Below are positions 44,713 to 53,485 of a stretch of 64,000 nt of DNA, in pieces. The notes beneath the pieces are model-generated. The model did not search any database. It worked only from the letters and a program-made list of their open reading frames with translations, and was not told where the DNA came from. The translations under genes and the position numbers were made by a program. This DNA comes from Agromyces allii (GTDB lineage Bacteria > Actinomycetota > Actinomycetes > Actinomycetales > Microbacteriaceae): assembly GCF_009749385.1 (NCBI RefSeq), contig NZ_WBIN01000008.1, forward strand, positions 1-64,000, in the 5' to 3' direction. Numbering within the stretch: position 1 is the first letter of the stretch; the number at the start of each line of letters is the position of its first letter.

Positions 44713-45251
44713 GACACCCGGCCCAGGTGCACGGCCGCGAAGCCGAGCGCGGCGACGGTCTCGCCGTCGGTGATCGCTCCCTCGCGCACGAGCCGCCAGA
44801 CCTCGGCCCACGGCACGGCCCGCACCTGGCTGATTCCCTCCTCGTGCTGCGAGTGCCCGGCGGATGCGGCGATCTCGAGCCCGGTCGCGAGGAACACGGT
44901 CTCGGGGGCGCGGGCGACGCCGTTGAGTGCGGCCATGCGACCGATCTCGCACCACTCGGATGCCGCGTACCCCGTCTCTTCGAGGAGCTCGCGCTGCGCG
45001 GCGAGGAGCGCGTCTTCGCCGTCGCTGCCGCCCGCGGGAACCTCGATCGACTCGCCGACCGTGTGGCGGTCGACCGTCACGAGCAGCACTTCGTCGGCCG
45101 CCGTCATGGCCACCACGAACACCGCCGGATGCTGCATCTCGACGACGCCGTAGATGCCGGGCTCGCCGTCGGGCCGGATGACCTCGTCTTCGACGACCCT
45201 GATCCACTGGTTCTCGTACACGGTGCGCTGCGCGCGGGTCTGCCAGGCCAT
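44709..45251 (-). CDS. Nudix hydrolase (ADP-ribose pyrophosphatase-like)
   Basis: A 180-residue Nudix protein. The box region reads PAGGSDGEDALLAAQREL then LEETGY; the metal-binding REXXEE core is intact (RELLEE), but the loop before it is one residue shorter than the usual GX5E spacing. Relatives cleave ADP-ribose or other nucleoside diphosphate derivatives. It starts 11 bp after the pcrA stop without a clear ribosome site and overlaps the FUSC-like gene by 4 bases, so the three are probably one transcript. Confidence 0.88.
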   Translation of the reverse strand: MAWQTRAQRTVYENQWIRVVEDEVIRPDGEPGIYGVVEMQHPAVFVVAMTAADEVLLVTVDRHTVGESIEVPAGGSDGEDALLAAQRELLEETGYAASEWCEIGRMAALNGVARAPETVFLATGLEIAASAGHSQHEEGISQVRAVPWAEVWRLVREGAITDGETVAALGFAAVHLGRVS

Positions 45252-45262
45252 GTCGGGGCGTC

Positions 45263-47746
45263 TCAGAGTTTCTCGATGGGGGCGATCTTGATGAGCAGCT
45301 TCTTGGGCCCCGCCGTGTCGAAGGCCACGTGCGCGATGCGCTTGGTGCCCTCGCCGGTGACCTGGTTGACGCGGCCCTCGCCGAAGTCGACGTGCCGGAT
45401 GCGGTCGCCGGCCTCGAGCGTGAGGTCGCCGTTGTCGCGCACGGTGCCCGTGACCCGGTTGGCCCACTCGGCCTTCGGCTTGGCCGATGCCGTGACGCTG
45501 AACTTCTCGAGATCGCGGTCGCGCGTGCCCCACGCGCCGCCCGGGCGGCGGGCGTTGAGCGCACGGGGCTGGGTGCCGCCGCGCGAGGTGGCCATGCCGG
45601 GCGACTGCTTCCAGTCGACGAGGCCCTCGGGGATCTCCTGGAGGTAGCGCGACGGCATCGCCACGGCGACCTCGCCGAACTGGGCGCGGCTCATCGCGAG
45701 CGAGATGTAGAGGCGCTGGCGCGCACGCGTGATGCCCACGTAGAAGAGGCGCCGCTCCTCGGCGGGGCCGCCGGGCTCCGAGGCCGACATCTGGTGCGGC
45801 AGCAGGCCCTCTTCGAGGCCGGTGAGGAACACGGCGTGGTACTCGAGGCCCTTCGCCGTGTGCAGGGTCATGAGCGACACGGTACCCGACGCGTCGTCGA
45901 GGTCGTCGGCCGCGGCGACGAGCGACACCTGGGTCAGGAAGTCGACGACCGTGGCGAGCGGGTTGTCGCGGTCGAAGTCGCGGGTCTGCGCGACGAGCTC
46001 GTCGACGTTCTCGGCGCGCGTCTCGTCTTGCGGGTCGCGGCTGCGGCGCAGCGCCTCGATGAGCCCCGAGCGCTCGAGCAGGAACACGAGCACGTCGGAG
46101 ACCTTCGACGCGCCCTCGTTCGTGCCGGCCGCGAGACCGGCCGCCGAGGGGGCGAGCATCGCCGCCGCCTCGTCGAGCACGCTGGCGAGCGTCGTGATGG
46201 CGCCGGTGACCTTCGGCCCGAGCCCGAGCGCGTCGGCCGAGCGCATCGCCTCGCGGAACGTGACCTGGTTCGCCTCGGCGAAGCTCGCCAGGGCGGTCTC
46301 GGTCGCCGGGCCGATGCCGCGCTTGGGCGAGTTCAGGATGCGTCGCAGTGCGAGCTCGTCGAGCGGGTTGGCGACCGAGATGAGGTACGCCATCGCGTCC
46401 TTGATCTCGGCGCGCTCGTAGAACTTCGTGCCGCCGACCACCCGGTACGGCAGCGCCGAGCGCACGAAGATCTCCTCGAGCGCACGCGTCTGGGCGTTGG
46501 TGCGGTAGAACACGGCGATGTCGCGGTAGGCGACGCCCGTGCGGTGCAGCGCCTCGATCTCGTCGGCGACGAACTGCGCCTCGTCGTGCGCGGTGTACCC
46601 CGTGTAGCCCGTGATCTTGTCGCCGTCGCCGACGGCGGTCCAGAGCTTCTTGTCTTTCCGGTCGAAGTTGTTCGAGATGACGGCGTTGGCGGCCGAGAGG
46701 ATGTTCTGCGTCGAGCGGTAGTTCTGCTCGAGCAGCACGACCTTCGCACCCGAGAAGTCGCGCTCGAACTCGGAGATGTTGCGGATGTCGGCGCCGCGGA
46801 ACGCGTAGATCGACTGGTCGGAGTCGCCGACGACGGTGAGGCTCGCCCCCGGGATGGCCCCCGTGGAATCCGCCACCGCGCGCACGTTGAAGCCGTGGTC
46901 GGCCATCTCGGCGACCCGCTCGGCGGGGATCGGCTGCGTGAACTCGCGGATCAGCGAGTACTGCGCGTGGTTCGTGTCTTGATACTCGTCGACCAGGATG
47001 TGGCGGAACCGCCGCTGGTAGAGCGACGCGACCTTCGGGAACGCCCGGAACAGGTAGACCGTCTCGGCGATGAGGTCGTCGAAGTCGAGCGCGCTCGCCG
47101 CCCGCAGCCGGCGCGTGTACTGCCGGAAGATCTCGAGGAACATGACCTCCTGCGGGTCGTTCATGTTCGCGTTGCGCGCGTACGACTCGACGTCGGAGAG
47201 CTCGTTCTTGAGCTTGGAGATCTTCGACTGGGCGCCCGCAGGGGTGAAGCCCATCGTGTCGGCGTCGAGCTCCTTGATGATGCGCTTCAGCACCGTGCGG
47301 GTGTCGGCGGAGTCGTAGATCGTGAACGTCGACGACAGCCCGATGGCCTCGGCCTCGCGGCGGAGGATGCGCACGCACGCCGAGTGGAACGTGGAGATCC
47401 ACATGCCCGACGCGCCCTCGCCGAGCAGCGCCTCGACGCGCTCGCGCATCTCGGCGGCGGCCTTGTTGGTGAACGTGATCGCGAGGATCTGGCTCGGCCA
47501 CGCCTCACGGCTGTCGATGAGGCCCGCGATGCGGTGCGTCAGCACGCGGGTCTTGCCCGAGCCCGCGCCGGCCACGATCAGGAGGGCGGGCCCGCGGTAC
47601 TCGACCGCCTCGCGCTGCTCGGGGTTCAGGCCTTCGGTAAAGCGGTTGCCGGATGCCGCGGGCGCGCCCGGTGCCACTGGTGCACCGGATGCAGCGGGCG
47701 CCTCGCGCCAGCCGGCCGGGTCGTCGGGGTCGAGGATCAGCGTCAT
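45263..47746 (-). CDS. pcrA: ATP-dependent DNA helicase PcrA/UvrD1
   Basis: An 827-residue superfamily 1 3'-5' helicase used in repair and in clearing recombination or transcription intermediates. Motifs in order: Q motif (LNPEQREAVE), Walker A VAGAGSGKT, ITFTNKAAAEMRERV, Walker B DEYQDTN, motif III GDSDQSIYAFRGAD, motif IV QNYRS, motif V TLHTAKGLEY and motif VI VGITRARQRLY. The C-terminal tail ends with a Tudor-like fold (HVDFGEGRVNQV), which binds RNA polymerase in relatives. The first 35 residues are a Pro/Ala-rich extension. TAGACT lies 9 nt before the ATG. Confidence 0.96.
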   Translation of the reverse strand: MTLILDPDDPAGWREAPAASGAPVAPGAPAASGNRFTEGLNPEQREAVEYRGPALLIVAGAGSGKTRVLTHRIAGLIDSREAWPSQILAITFTNKAAAEMRERVEALLGEGASGMWISTFHSACVRILRREAEAIGLSSTFTIYDSADTRTVLKRIIKELDADTMGFTPAGAQSKISKLKNELSDVESYARNANMNDPQEVMFLEIFRQYTRRLRAASALDFDDLIAETVYLFRAFPKVASLYQRRFRHILVDEYQDTNHAQYSLIREFTQPIPAERVAEMADHGFNVRAVADSTGAIPGASLTVVGDSDQSIYAFRGADIRNISEFERDFSGAKVVLLEQNYRSTQNILSAANAVISNNFDRKDKKLWTAVGDGDKITGYTGYTAHDEAQFVADEIEALHRTGVAYRDIAVFYRTNAQTRALEEIFVRSALPYRVVGGTKFYERAEIKDAMAYLISVANPLDELALRRILNSPKRGIGPATETALASFAEANQVTFREAMRSADALGLGPKVTGAITTLASVLDEAAAMLAPSAAGLAAGTNEGASKVSDVLVFLLERSGLIEALRRSRDPQDETRAENVDELVAQTRDFDRDNPLATVVDFLTQVSLVAAADDLDDASGTVSLMTLHTAKGLEYHAVFLTGLEEGLLPHQMSASEPGGPAEERRLFYVGITRARQRLYISLAMSRAQFGEVAVAMPSRYLQEIPEGLVDWKQSPGMATSRGGTQPRALNARRPGGAWGTRDRDLEKFSVTASAKPKAEWANRVTGTVRDNGDLTLEAGDRIRHVDFGEGRVNQVTGEGTKRIAHVAFDTAGPKKLLIKIAPIEKL

Positions 47747-47755
47747 GTCCCGACA

Positions 47756-47761
47756 AGTCTA
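47756..47761 (-). promoter_or_regulatory. -10 box TAGACT of pcrA
   Basis: Minus-strand TAGACT ends 9 nt before the ATG at 47746, with no ribosome site between. Confidence 0.45.
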
Positions 47762-47777
47762 GGCGCGGCATCCGACA

Positions 47778-47811
47778 GCGCTCCCCCGCTCCTGACGGAG
47801 CGAGGGAGCGC
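47778..47811. terminator. Terminator after the RidA gene
   Basis: Arms 47778-47792 and 47797-47811 form a 15-position stem with one C-A mismatch and a 4-nt loop (tgac). It lies 24 bp beyond the RidA stop and ahead of the pcrA promoter. Confidence 0.75.
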
Positions 47812-47834
47812 GGACGAGCGGGTGCGGTGACGGC

Positions 47835-48305
47835 TCAGGCGAACTCGACGAGGAGCTCGACCTCGACCGGGGAGTCGAGCGGGAGCACCGCGACGCCGAC
47901 CGCCGAGCGCGCGTGGCGGCCGGTCTCGCCGAACACCTCGCCGAGCAGCTCGGACGCGCCGTTGATGACGCCCGGCTGGCCGGTGAACGCGGGGTCGGAG
48001 GCCACGAAGCCGACGACCTTCACGATGCGCGTGATGCGGTCGAGCGAGCCGATCTCGGCACGGACCGCCGCGAGCGCGTTGAGCATGCAGGTGCGGGCGT
48101 AGGCCTTGGCGTCGTCGGCGGGCACGAGGCCGTGCCCGTCGCCCACCTTGCCGGTCGCGGGCAGCGCCCCGGCCGTGAAGGGCAGCTGGCCGGAGGTGTG
48201 CACGTAGGAGCCGGTGGCCACGGCGGGGATGTACGCCGCGACGGGCGGCGCGACATCCGGGAGCTCGATGCCGAGCTCGGCCAGGCGAGCCTCGAAGCCG
48301 GCCAT
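47835..48305 (-). CDS. RidA/YjgF family protein
   Basis: A 156-residue protein of the RidA superfamily, whose best-known members hydrolyse reactive enamine/imine intermediates from PLP enzymes. The pattern VHTSGQLPFTAG near residue 35 and the C-terminal VEVELLVEFA are typical. It is longer than classical RidA (about 128) and lacks an obvious RidA catalytic Arg context, so it may belong to another Rid subfamily. Its start shares one base with the stop of the DUF4177 gene (TGATG), so the two are coupled. Confidence 0.88.
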   Translation of the reverse strand: MAGFEARLAELGIELPDVAPPVAAYIPAVATGSYVHTSGQLPFTAGALPATGKVGDGHGLVPADDAKAYARTCMLNALAAVRAEIGSLDRITRIVKVVGFVASDPAFTGQPGVINGASELLGEVFGETGRHARSAVGVAVLPLDSPVEVELLVEFA

Positions 48306-48532
48306 CAGGCCTGGCCCTCGAACGCCTTCGCCGCCTGCGCCGCGGCCGCAGCGCCCGCGGAGGCCGCGACCGACTCGGAGCCGCCGACCGGGCGCTTGAG
48401 GTACGCGACGAGCCCGCCCTCGGGGCCCTGCACGATCTGCACGAGCTCCCAGCCCTCGGAGCCCCAGTTGTTGAGGATCGCGGCGGTGTTGTGGATCAGC
48501 AGCGGGGTGGTGATGTACTCCCAGGTGACCAT
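48305..48532 (-). CDS. DUF4177-like small protein
   Basis: A 75-residue protein starting MVTWEYITTPLL with the core NNWGSEGWELVQIV, the pattern of the small DUF4177 family of unknown function. The C-terminal 25 residues are Ala-rich. It is the first gene of a two-gene unit with the RidA-like gene and is divergent from the penicillin-binding protein gene, 145 bp away. Confidence 0.8.
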   Translation of the reverse strand: MVTWEYITTPLLIHNTAAILNNWGSEGWELVQIVQGPEGGLVAYLKRPVGGSESVAASAGAAAAAQAAKAFEGQA

Positions 48533-48664
48533 GGGATCCTCGTCTCTTCGTCGACAGGCGGCTTCGGATCGGATCCGACCGGCACCGCGGACGCGTGCGC
48601 GCCGCCGAGCGACGGAGCAGGCGTTCGCCCAGCTTCCGTGCCGTTGATTGCCAGTCTTCTCCGT

Positions 48665-48670
48665 TACGCT
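48665..48670 (+). promoter_or_regulatory. -10 box TACGCT of the penicillin-binding protein gene
   Basis: TACGCT ends 7 nt before the ATG at 48678; the sequence between has no ribosome site, so a leaderless message is likely. Confidence 0.5.
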
Positions 48671-48677
48671 CCACTAT

Positions 48678-51320
48678 ATGTCTGCCCAAAAACGTACGAT
48701 GAGCGACGTCGGATCAGGGATCCTCGCGTTCGTCGGCATGAGCGCTCTCGCCGGCGTGCTCGTGACGGCTGCGGTGACCCCCGCACTCGCCGTCACCGGA
48801 CTGGCCGCCAACAACAGCATCACGATGTTCGAGAACCTGCCAGGGTTCCTCAACATCGACGATCTCGCGCAGAAGTCGACCATCTACGCGATCCAGCCCG
48901 ACGGCACCCCCGCGGCGATCACCTCGTTCTACGAGGACAACCGCGAAGAGGTCGAGTTCGACTACATCTCGCAGTACCTGAAGGACGCTGCCGTCGCCGG
49001 TGAGGACCCCCGGTACTACGAGCACGGCGGCATCGACATCAAGGGAACGCTGAGCGCCGTCGCGAACGAGTTCATCCCCGGCGGTGCGACGCGAGGCGGT
49101 TCCTCGATCACGCAGCAGTACGTCAAGAACGTGCTGATCAACAACGGCATGAACGAGGCGAAGACCGAAGAGGAGAAGCAGGCCGCCTACGACGAGGCGA
49201 CCGCGACGACCCCCGAGCGCAAGCTGAAGGAGATGCGCTACGCGATCTCGATCGACAAGAAGTACACGAAGGACGAGATCCTCAAGGGCTACCTGAACAT
49301 CGCCGCGTTCGGCGGACAGGTCTACGGCGTGCAATCGGCCGCCCAGTACTACTTCCACACGAACGCGAAGGACCTCACGCTGCCGCAGGCCGCGAGCCTC
49401 ATCGCCATCGTGAACTGGCCCGAGAAGTTCCGCCTCGACTACCCCGACAGCGAGACGAACGGCGCGAACACGGTCGTCGACGGCGAGAGCGTCCCGTACG
49501 CCGACAACAAGAGCCGTCGCGACTACATCCTGAAGGAGATGCTCACCGAGAAGAAGATCTCGCAGGAGGACTACGACGCCGCGGTCGCGACTCCCGTGCA
49601 GCCCGACATCCAGGAACCCACCACCGGATGCCAGGCCTCGCCGTACTACGCCTACTTCTGCGACTACGTGACGTGGGAGATCAAGGACAAGCTCGACAAG
49701 GCCGACACCCCCGACGTGAACGAGGGCGCCGAGATGCTCTCGCGCGGCGGCCTGAACATCTACACGACCATCGACATGCAGATGCAGGATGTCGCGACGC
49801 AGGCGCTCAAGGAGAACGTGCCCTCGTCGATCCCCGAGATGGATCTCGGTGGCTCGGTGGTCTCGGTCGAGGTCGGCACCGGCCGCATCCTCGCGATGGT
49901 GCAGAACACCGACTACAACGTCGACCCCGAAGTGACCGGCGACAACTACTCCGCCGTCAACTACAACTCCGGCATCGACTACGGCGGATCCAGCGGCTTC
50001 CAGCCCGGCTCGACGTTCAAGACCTTCACCCTGGCCGAGTGGCTCATCGAGGGCCACTCGCTCAACGAGAGCATGAACGCGACCAAGCGGAGCAACTGGG
50101 GCACGTTCAACGACAGCTGCAACGGCCCGGTGAACGTCGACGGCTGGGACCCCGGCAACGACGAGGGCGGCAACGGCGGGTTCTGGACCGCGTTGTTCAA
50201 CACCGTCAACTCCGAGAACACGGGCTTCGTCGCCATGGCGAAGCAGCTCGACCTCTGCGGAATCAAGAACACCGCGACCGCGCTCATGAGCGCGGGCCGT
50301 GCCGACGGCGGCGAGCTCGGCACTCCCGCCGGGACCGACTGGACCTTCCAGCCCTCCGCGGTGCTCGGCACCGAAGAGGTCGCGCCCCTGTCGATGGCGA
50401 CCGCGTTCGCCGCCTACGCGGGTGGCGGCGTGTCGTGCACGCCGATCGCGATCGACAAGATCGAGGATGCCGAAGGCAACCCGGTCGAGTCGCCGAAGTC
50501 GACCTGCACGCAGGCGATCACCACCGATGTCGCCGCAGGCATGGACTACGCGCTCAACAAGGTCATGACCCAGGGCACCGGCACGTCCTCGCTCTACAAG
50601 ATGGACACCTCCGGAACGCCCATGATCGGCAAGACCGGCACGACCGACAACAACGAGGCCACCTGGATGAGCGGCGCCTCCTCGAAGGTCGCCACCGTCG
50701 TGGGCGTCTACAACGCGACCGGGCACGTGAACCTGCGACAGACGTACATCAACGGCGAGCAGGCCGCGGTGCTCCGACACAACATCTGGCCGCGGGTCAT
50801 GGACTTCGCGAACATGAAGTACGGCGGCGACGCCTTCCCCGAGCCGAAGAGCGAGTTCTTGAACGCACCGCAGGCCGAGGTTCCGAGCGTGCTCGGTCTC
50901 AGCCCCGACGCAGCCCAGAAGGCGCTCGAGGCCGCCGGCTTCGGCGTGGCGCTCGACGGCGAGGTCGACTCGGCCCAGCCGAAGGGCACCATCGGCGAGC
51001 AGAGCGCAACGGGCAGCGCGGCACGCGGCTCGCAGATCATGCTGAAGGTCAGCAAGGGCAACCTGGCAGCCGTGCCGAACGTGGTCGGCCAGCAGGCCGA
51101 TGCCGCCGAGGCGGCACTGAAGTCCGCCGGGTACAAGGTCCGCCGGGCGACGCAGGACACGGGCGACGACAGCAAGGTCGGCGTCGTGCTCTCGCAGGAT
51201 CCCGCGGGCGACGGATCGGCCAAGGCCGGCGCGACCGTCACCATCACGGTCGGCAAGAAGTCCAGCGGAGGCGACGACGGCGGAACCGACACCCCGACGC
51301 TGCCGGGGGGCGGCGGTTGA
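48678..51320 (+). CDS. Class A penicillin-binding protein with PASTA domains
   Basis: An 880-residue bifunctional cell-wall synthase. One N-terminal membrane anchor (about 13-40) is followed by a GT51 transglycosylase domain (catalytic Glu in GEDPRYYEHGG; GGSSITQQYVKN) and a transpeptidase domain with STFK (in FQPGSTFKTF), SEN (VNSENTGF) and KTGT. Two C-terminal PASTA domains (AEVPSVLGLSPDAA and LAAVPNVVGQQADAA) probably bind wall fragments or beta-lactams. It makes and cross-links peptidoglycan outside the membrane. The ATG at 48678 fits the -10 box; the frame opens further upstream without support. It overlaps the phosphoesterase gene by 4 bases (TTGA). Confidence 0.95.
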   Translation: MSAQKRTMSDVGSGILAFVGMSALAGVLVTAAVTPALAVTGLAANNSITMFENLPGFLNIDDLAQKSTIYAIQPDGTPAAITSFYEDNREEVEFDYISQYLKDAAVAGEDPRYYEHGGIDIKGTLSAVANEFIPGGATRGGSSITQQYVKNVLINNGMNEAKTEEEKQAAYDEATATTPERKLKEMRYAISIDKKYTKDEILKGYLNIAAFGGQVYGVQSAAQYYFHTNAKDLTLPQAASLIAIVNWPEKFRLDYPDSETNGANTVVDGESVPYADNKSRRDYILKEMLTEKKISQEDYDAAVATPVQPDIQEPTTGCQASPYYAYFCDYVTWEIKDKLDKADTPDVNEGAEMLSRGGLNIYTTIDMQMQDVATQALKENVPSSIPEMDLGGSVVSVEVGTGRILAMVQNTDYNVDPEVTGDNYSAVNYNSGIDYGGSSGFQPGSTFKTFTLAEWLIEGHSLNESMNATKRSNWGTFNDSCNGPVNVDGWDPGNDEGGNGGFWTALFNTVNSENTGFVAMAKQLDLCGIKNTATALMSAGRADGGELGTPAGTDWTFQPSAVLGTEEVAPLSMATAFAAYAGGGVSCTPIAIDKIEDAEGNPVESPKSTCTQAITTDVAAGMDYALNKVMTQGTGTSSLYKMDTSGTPMIGKTGTTDNNEATWMSGASSKVATVVGVYNATGHVNLRQTYINGEQAAVLRHNIWPRVMDFANMKYGGDAFPEPKSEFLNAPQAEVPSVLGLSPDAAQKALEAAGFGVALDGEVDSAQPKGTIGEQSATGSAARGSQIMLKVSKGNLAAVPNVVGQQADAAEAALKSAGYKVRRATQDTGDDSKVGVVLSQDPAGDGSAKAGATVTITVGKKSSGGDDGGTDTPTLPGGGG

Positions 51321-52294
51321 GCCCTTCGAAGCTGTCACCGGCCGCGTCGATCGCACTCGCGATCGGCGCGGCCGGTGCCGCAACACTGGCTTGGGGCGTG
51401 CTGGTCGAACGCACCCGATGGACCCTGCGCCGCGTCGAGGTGCCCGTGCTGCCCACCGGCTCGAAGCCCATCAAGGTGCTGCACCTCTCCGACCTGCACA
51501 TGGCGCCCTGGCAACGTGAGAAGCAGGCGTGGGTGCGCTCGCTCGCCGAGCTGGAACCCGACCTCGTCGTCGACACGGGCGACAACCTCGGCCACGAGCG
51601 CGGCATTGAGGGCATCCGTGCGGCGTTCGAACCGTTCCGCGGGGTTCCGGGCGTCTTCGTCAACGGATCGAACGACTACTTCGGCCCCGTCCTGAAGAAC
51701 CCGTTCCTGTACTTCTCCGGGCCCTCGGGCCACGTGCCGCGCAGTGCTCGGCTCGACATCGACGAACTGCACGCCTACTTCGCCGAACTCGGCTGGCAGG
51801 ACCTCGACAACACGGCGACCTCGCTCGACCTGAACGGCACGCACTTCGAGTTCTTCGGCGTCGACGACCCGCACAAGGGCTACGACCGCCTCGACCTCAT
51901 CGCGAGCGCGATCGACGACCTGCGCGCCGAAGACCCGCTCGGCGACGAGAGCTGGCCCGACGCCGCATCCGCGGCCGCAGCCCGCCCGACCGTGACGGTG
52001 GGTGTGGCGCACGCGCCGTACCAGCGCGTGCTCAACTCCTTCGTGAACCACGGCGCGCAGTTGATGCTCGCGGGCCACACGCACGGCGGACAGGTGTGCG
52101 TGCCCGGGTTCGGCGCACTCGTCACGAACTGCGACATCCCCCGCGAGCAGGTCAAGGGCCTGAGCGTGTGGCGCCACGGGCTGCGATCGGCGTTCCTGAA
52201 CGTCTCGGCGGGCCTCGGCACGTCGATCTTCGCGCCCGTGCGCTTCGCCTGCCCGCCCGAGGCGACCCTCATCACGCTCGTTCCCTCGAGCTGA
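51317..52294 (+). CDS. Membrane-anchored metallophosphoesterase
   Basis: A 325-residue calcineurin-like phosphoesterase. A single N-terminal helix (about 10-30) anchors it; the metal-site motifs are all present: HLSDLHMAP, DTGDN, NGSNDYF and AGHTHGGQ. The TTG at 51317 overlaps the PBP stop by 4 bases, and no other start precedes the membrane helix, so I accept it. The same pairing of PBP and a YkuE-like phosphoesterase is common in actinobacteria, suggesting a role at the envelope. The substrate is unknown. Confidence 0.9.
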   Translation: MSPSKLSPAASIALAIGAAGAATLAWGVLVERTRWTLRRVEVPVLPTGSKPIKVLHLSDLHMAPWQREKQAWVRSLAELEPDLVVDTGDNLGHERGIEGIRAAFEPFRGVPGVFVNGSNDYFGPVLKNPFLYFSGPSGHVPRSARLDIDELHAYFAELGWQDLDNTATSLDLNGTHFEFFGVDDPHKGYDRLDLIASAIDDLRAEDPLGDESWPDAASAAAARPTVTVGVAHAPYQRVLNSFVNHGAQLMLAGHTHGGQVCVPGFGALVTNCDIPREQVKGLSVWRHGLRSAFLNVSAGLGTSIFAPVRFACPPEATLITLVPSS

Positions 52295-52309
52295 TCGATC
52301 GAGTGGTCA

Positions 52310-52348
52310 GCGGGCCTCGGTTTATCGGCTATCCTTGTTGAGGCCCGC
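52310..52348 (+). promoter_or_regulatory. tRNA promoter region overlapped by a 9-bp inverted repeat
   Basis: GCGGGCCTC (52310-52318) and GAGGCCCGC (52340-52348) are perfect inverted arms with 21 nt between; TATCCT (52330-52335) between them is a likely -10 box, about 38 nt before the tRNA. The stem may also end the phosphoesterase transcript. Confidence 0.5.
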
Positions 52349-52372
52349 AAGGGCTGTGACTCGCAAGAGCAC

Positions 52373-52447
<75 letters not shown>

Positions 52448-52456
52448 ACACGAGAT

Positions 52457-52484
52457 GAAGGCCTCCGCGAAAGCGGGGGCCTTC
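52457..52484 (+). terminator. Terminator of the tRNA-Pro gene
   Basis: A 12-bp stem (52457-52468 with 52473-52484, one G-T pair) closed by a GAAA tetraloop and followed by gtcgttt, 11 nt after the tRNA. This is a good intrinsic terminator. Confidence 0.88.
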
Positions 52485-52538
52485 GTCGTTTCCAGCCGAT
52501 ACGTGCGGTCCGCGAGCACGGGCGTGGTTCCGGCCGCG

Positions 52539-53237
52539 TCAGGCGAGCGGATGCCGGAGCTCGGCGCCCGTCGCCGACAGGCGCACGATCGACAGCTCGG
52601 GCTTCGCCCGCTGCTCGTCGTCGCCCGGTCCGGAGACGACGTCGGCGAGGATCGCCTCCGCATCGACCTCGACCGTTCGCGGATCCTCGGCGAGTCCGGT
52701 GCCGCGCGCCTTCAGCGTCGCCTCCTTGACCGTCCACGCGCGGGCCAGCGCCCGTCGACGGATCGATCCGTCGGGCACGGACGCGAAGACCTCGAGCTCG
52801 GCCGACGAGCACATCCGCCGTACGAGCTGCGGGCGGGCGAACGCCTCGAACGGCGCGTCCTCGACGTCGGCGCCGACCGGAACCCCGACGGCGACCGCGA
52901 CGAGCATCACGGGCCCGCTGTGCGCGATGCTCACGTCGAGTCCGTGGTCGCCGTCCAGTGCCGGCTTCCGGCCGGGCCGATCCGGGCGGAAGCCCGGCCA
53001 GGCCCCGTCGAGCACGTCGCGCACGAGGTCCTCGGCCCAGGCCCGGCCCGTGGCTCGCCGTGCGAGCAGGCGATGCGCGCGCTCGTCGCCACGCGGACCG
53101 AGGGATCGGCCGGTGCCGAGGGGATCGGCCGCCCGCGGCATCCATTCGCCGAAGCACCACCGGAGTCCGTCGACCGCGCCGAACGTCCGGCCGCGCCGGT
53201 CGGACGAGGCGAGCAGGCCCGGAGCGCCGGAGGTCAC
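52539..53237 (-). CDS. Sfp-type 4'-phosphopantetheinyl transferase
   Basis: A 232-residue enzyme that transfers phosphopantetheine from CoA to a carrier-protein serine. The family motifs are present: the metal/CoA site VGADVED near residue 122 and WTVKEATLKARG near residue 168. It is the last gene of a five-gene operon, and its GTG at 53237 overlaps the stop of the acyl carrier protein gene by 4 bases, so it most likely activates that carrier protein. A dedicated transferase next to one small carrier supports a specialised pathway and not general fatty-acid synthesis. Confidence 0.9.
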   Translation of the reverse strand: MTSGAPGLLASSDRRGRTFGAVDGLRWCFGEWMPRAADPLGTGRSLGPRGDERAHRLLARRATGRAWAEDLVRDVLDGAWPGFRPDRPGRKPALDGDHGLDVSIAHSGPVMLVAVAVGVPVGADVEDAPFEAFARPQLVRRMCSSAELEVFASVPDGSIRRRALARAWTVKEATLKARGTGLAEDPRTVEVDAEAILADVVSGPGDDEQRAKPELSIVRLSATGAELRHPLA

Positions 53238-53485
53238 GCCGCGGCGAGCCGTTCAGAGATGCCCTCGGCGAGTTCGCCGATCGTCGGGTGGTCCCAGACG
53301 ATCGTGGGGTCGACGTCGAGGTCGAACTCGTCCTCGATGTCGCCGCACAGGGTGAGGGCGTAGACCGAGTCGAGTCCGAGGTCGGCGAGCGGGGTCGCCG
53401 CGTCGAACGTTCCGGCGTCGACCTTGCCGTAGGCCACGACGCGGCCCATCAGCCAGGACTCGATCGTGGGGGCATCCGTGGTCAT
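53234..53485 (-). CDS. Acyl carrier protein
   Basis: An 83-residue free-standing carrier protein. The phosphopantetheine serine is in DLGLDSVYALTL near residue 38. Acidic residues cluster in helix II (DIEDEFDLDVD), as expected. It overlaps both neighbours by 4 bases: the flavoprotein gene upstream and the phosphopantetheinyl transferase downstream. It probably receives a fatty acyl group from the AMP ligase encoded by the first gene of the operon. Confidence 0.93.
   Translation of the reverse strand: MTTDAPTIESWLMGRVVAYGKVDAGTFDAATPLADLGLDSVYALTLCGDIEDEFDLDVDPTIVWDHPTIGELAEGISERLAAA

Noticed and set aside
45329..47830. Plus-strand frame of 833 codons
   Set aside because: It lies opposite pcrA, whose helicase motifs are all intact; the product has no domain pattern.
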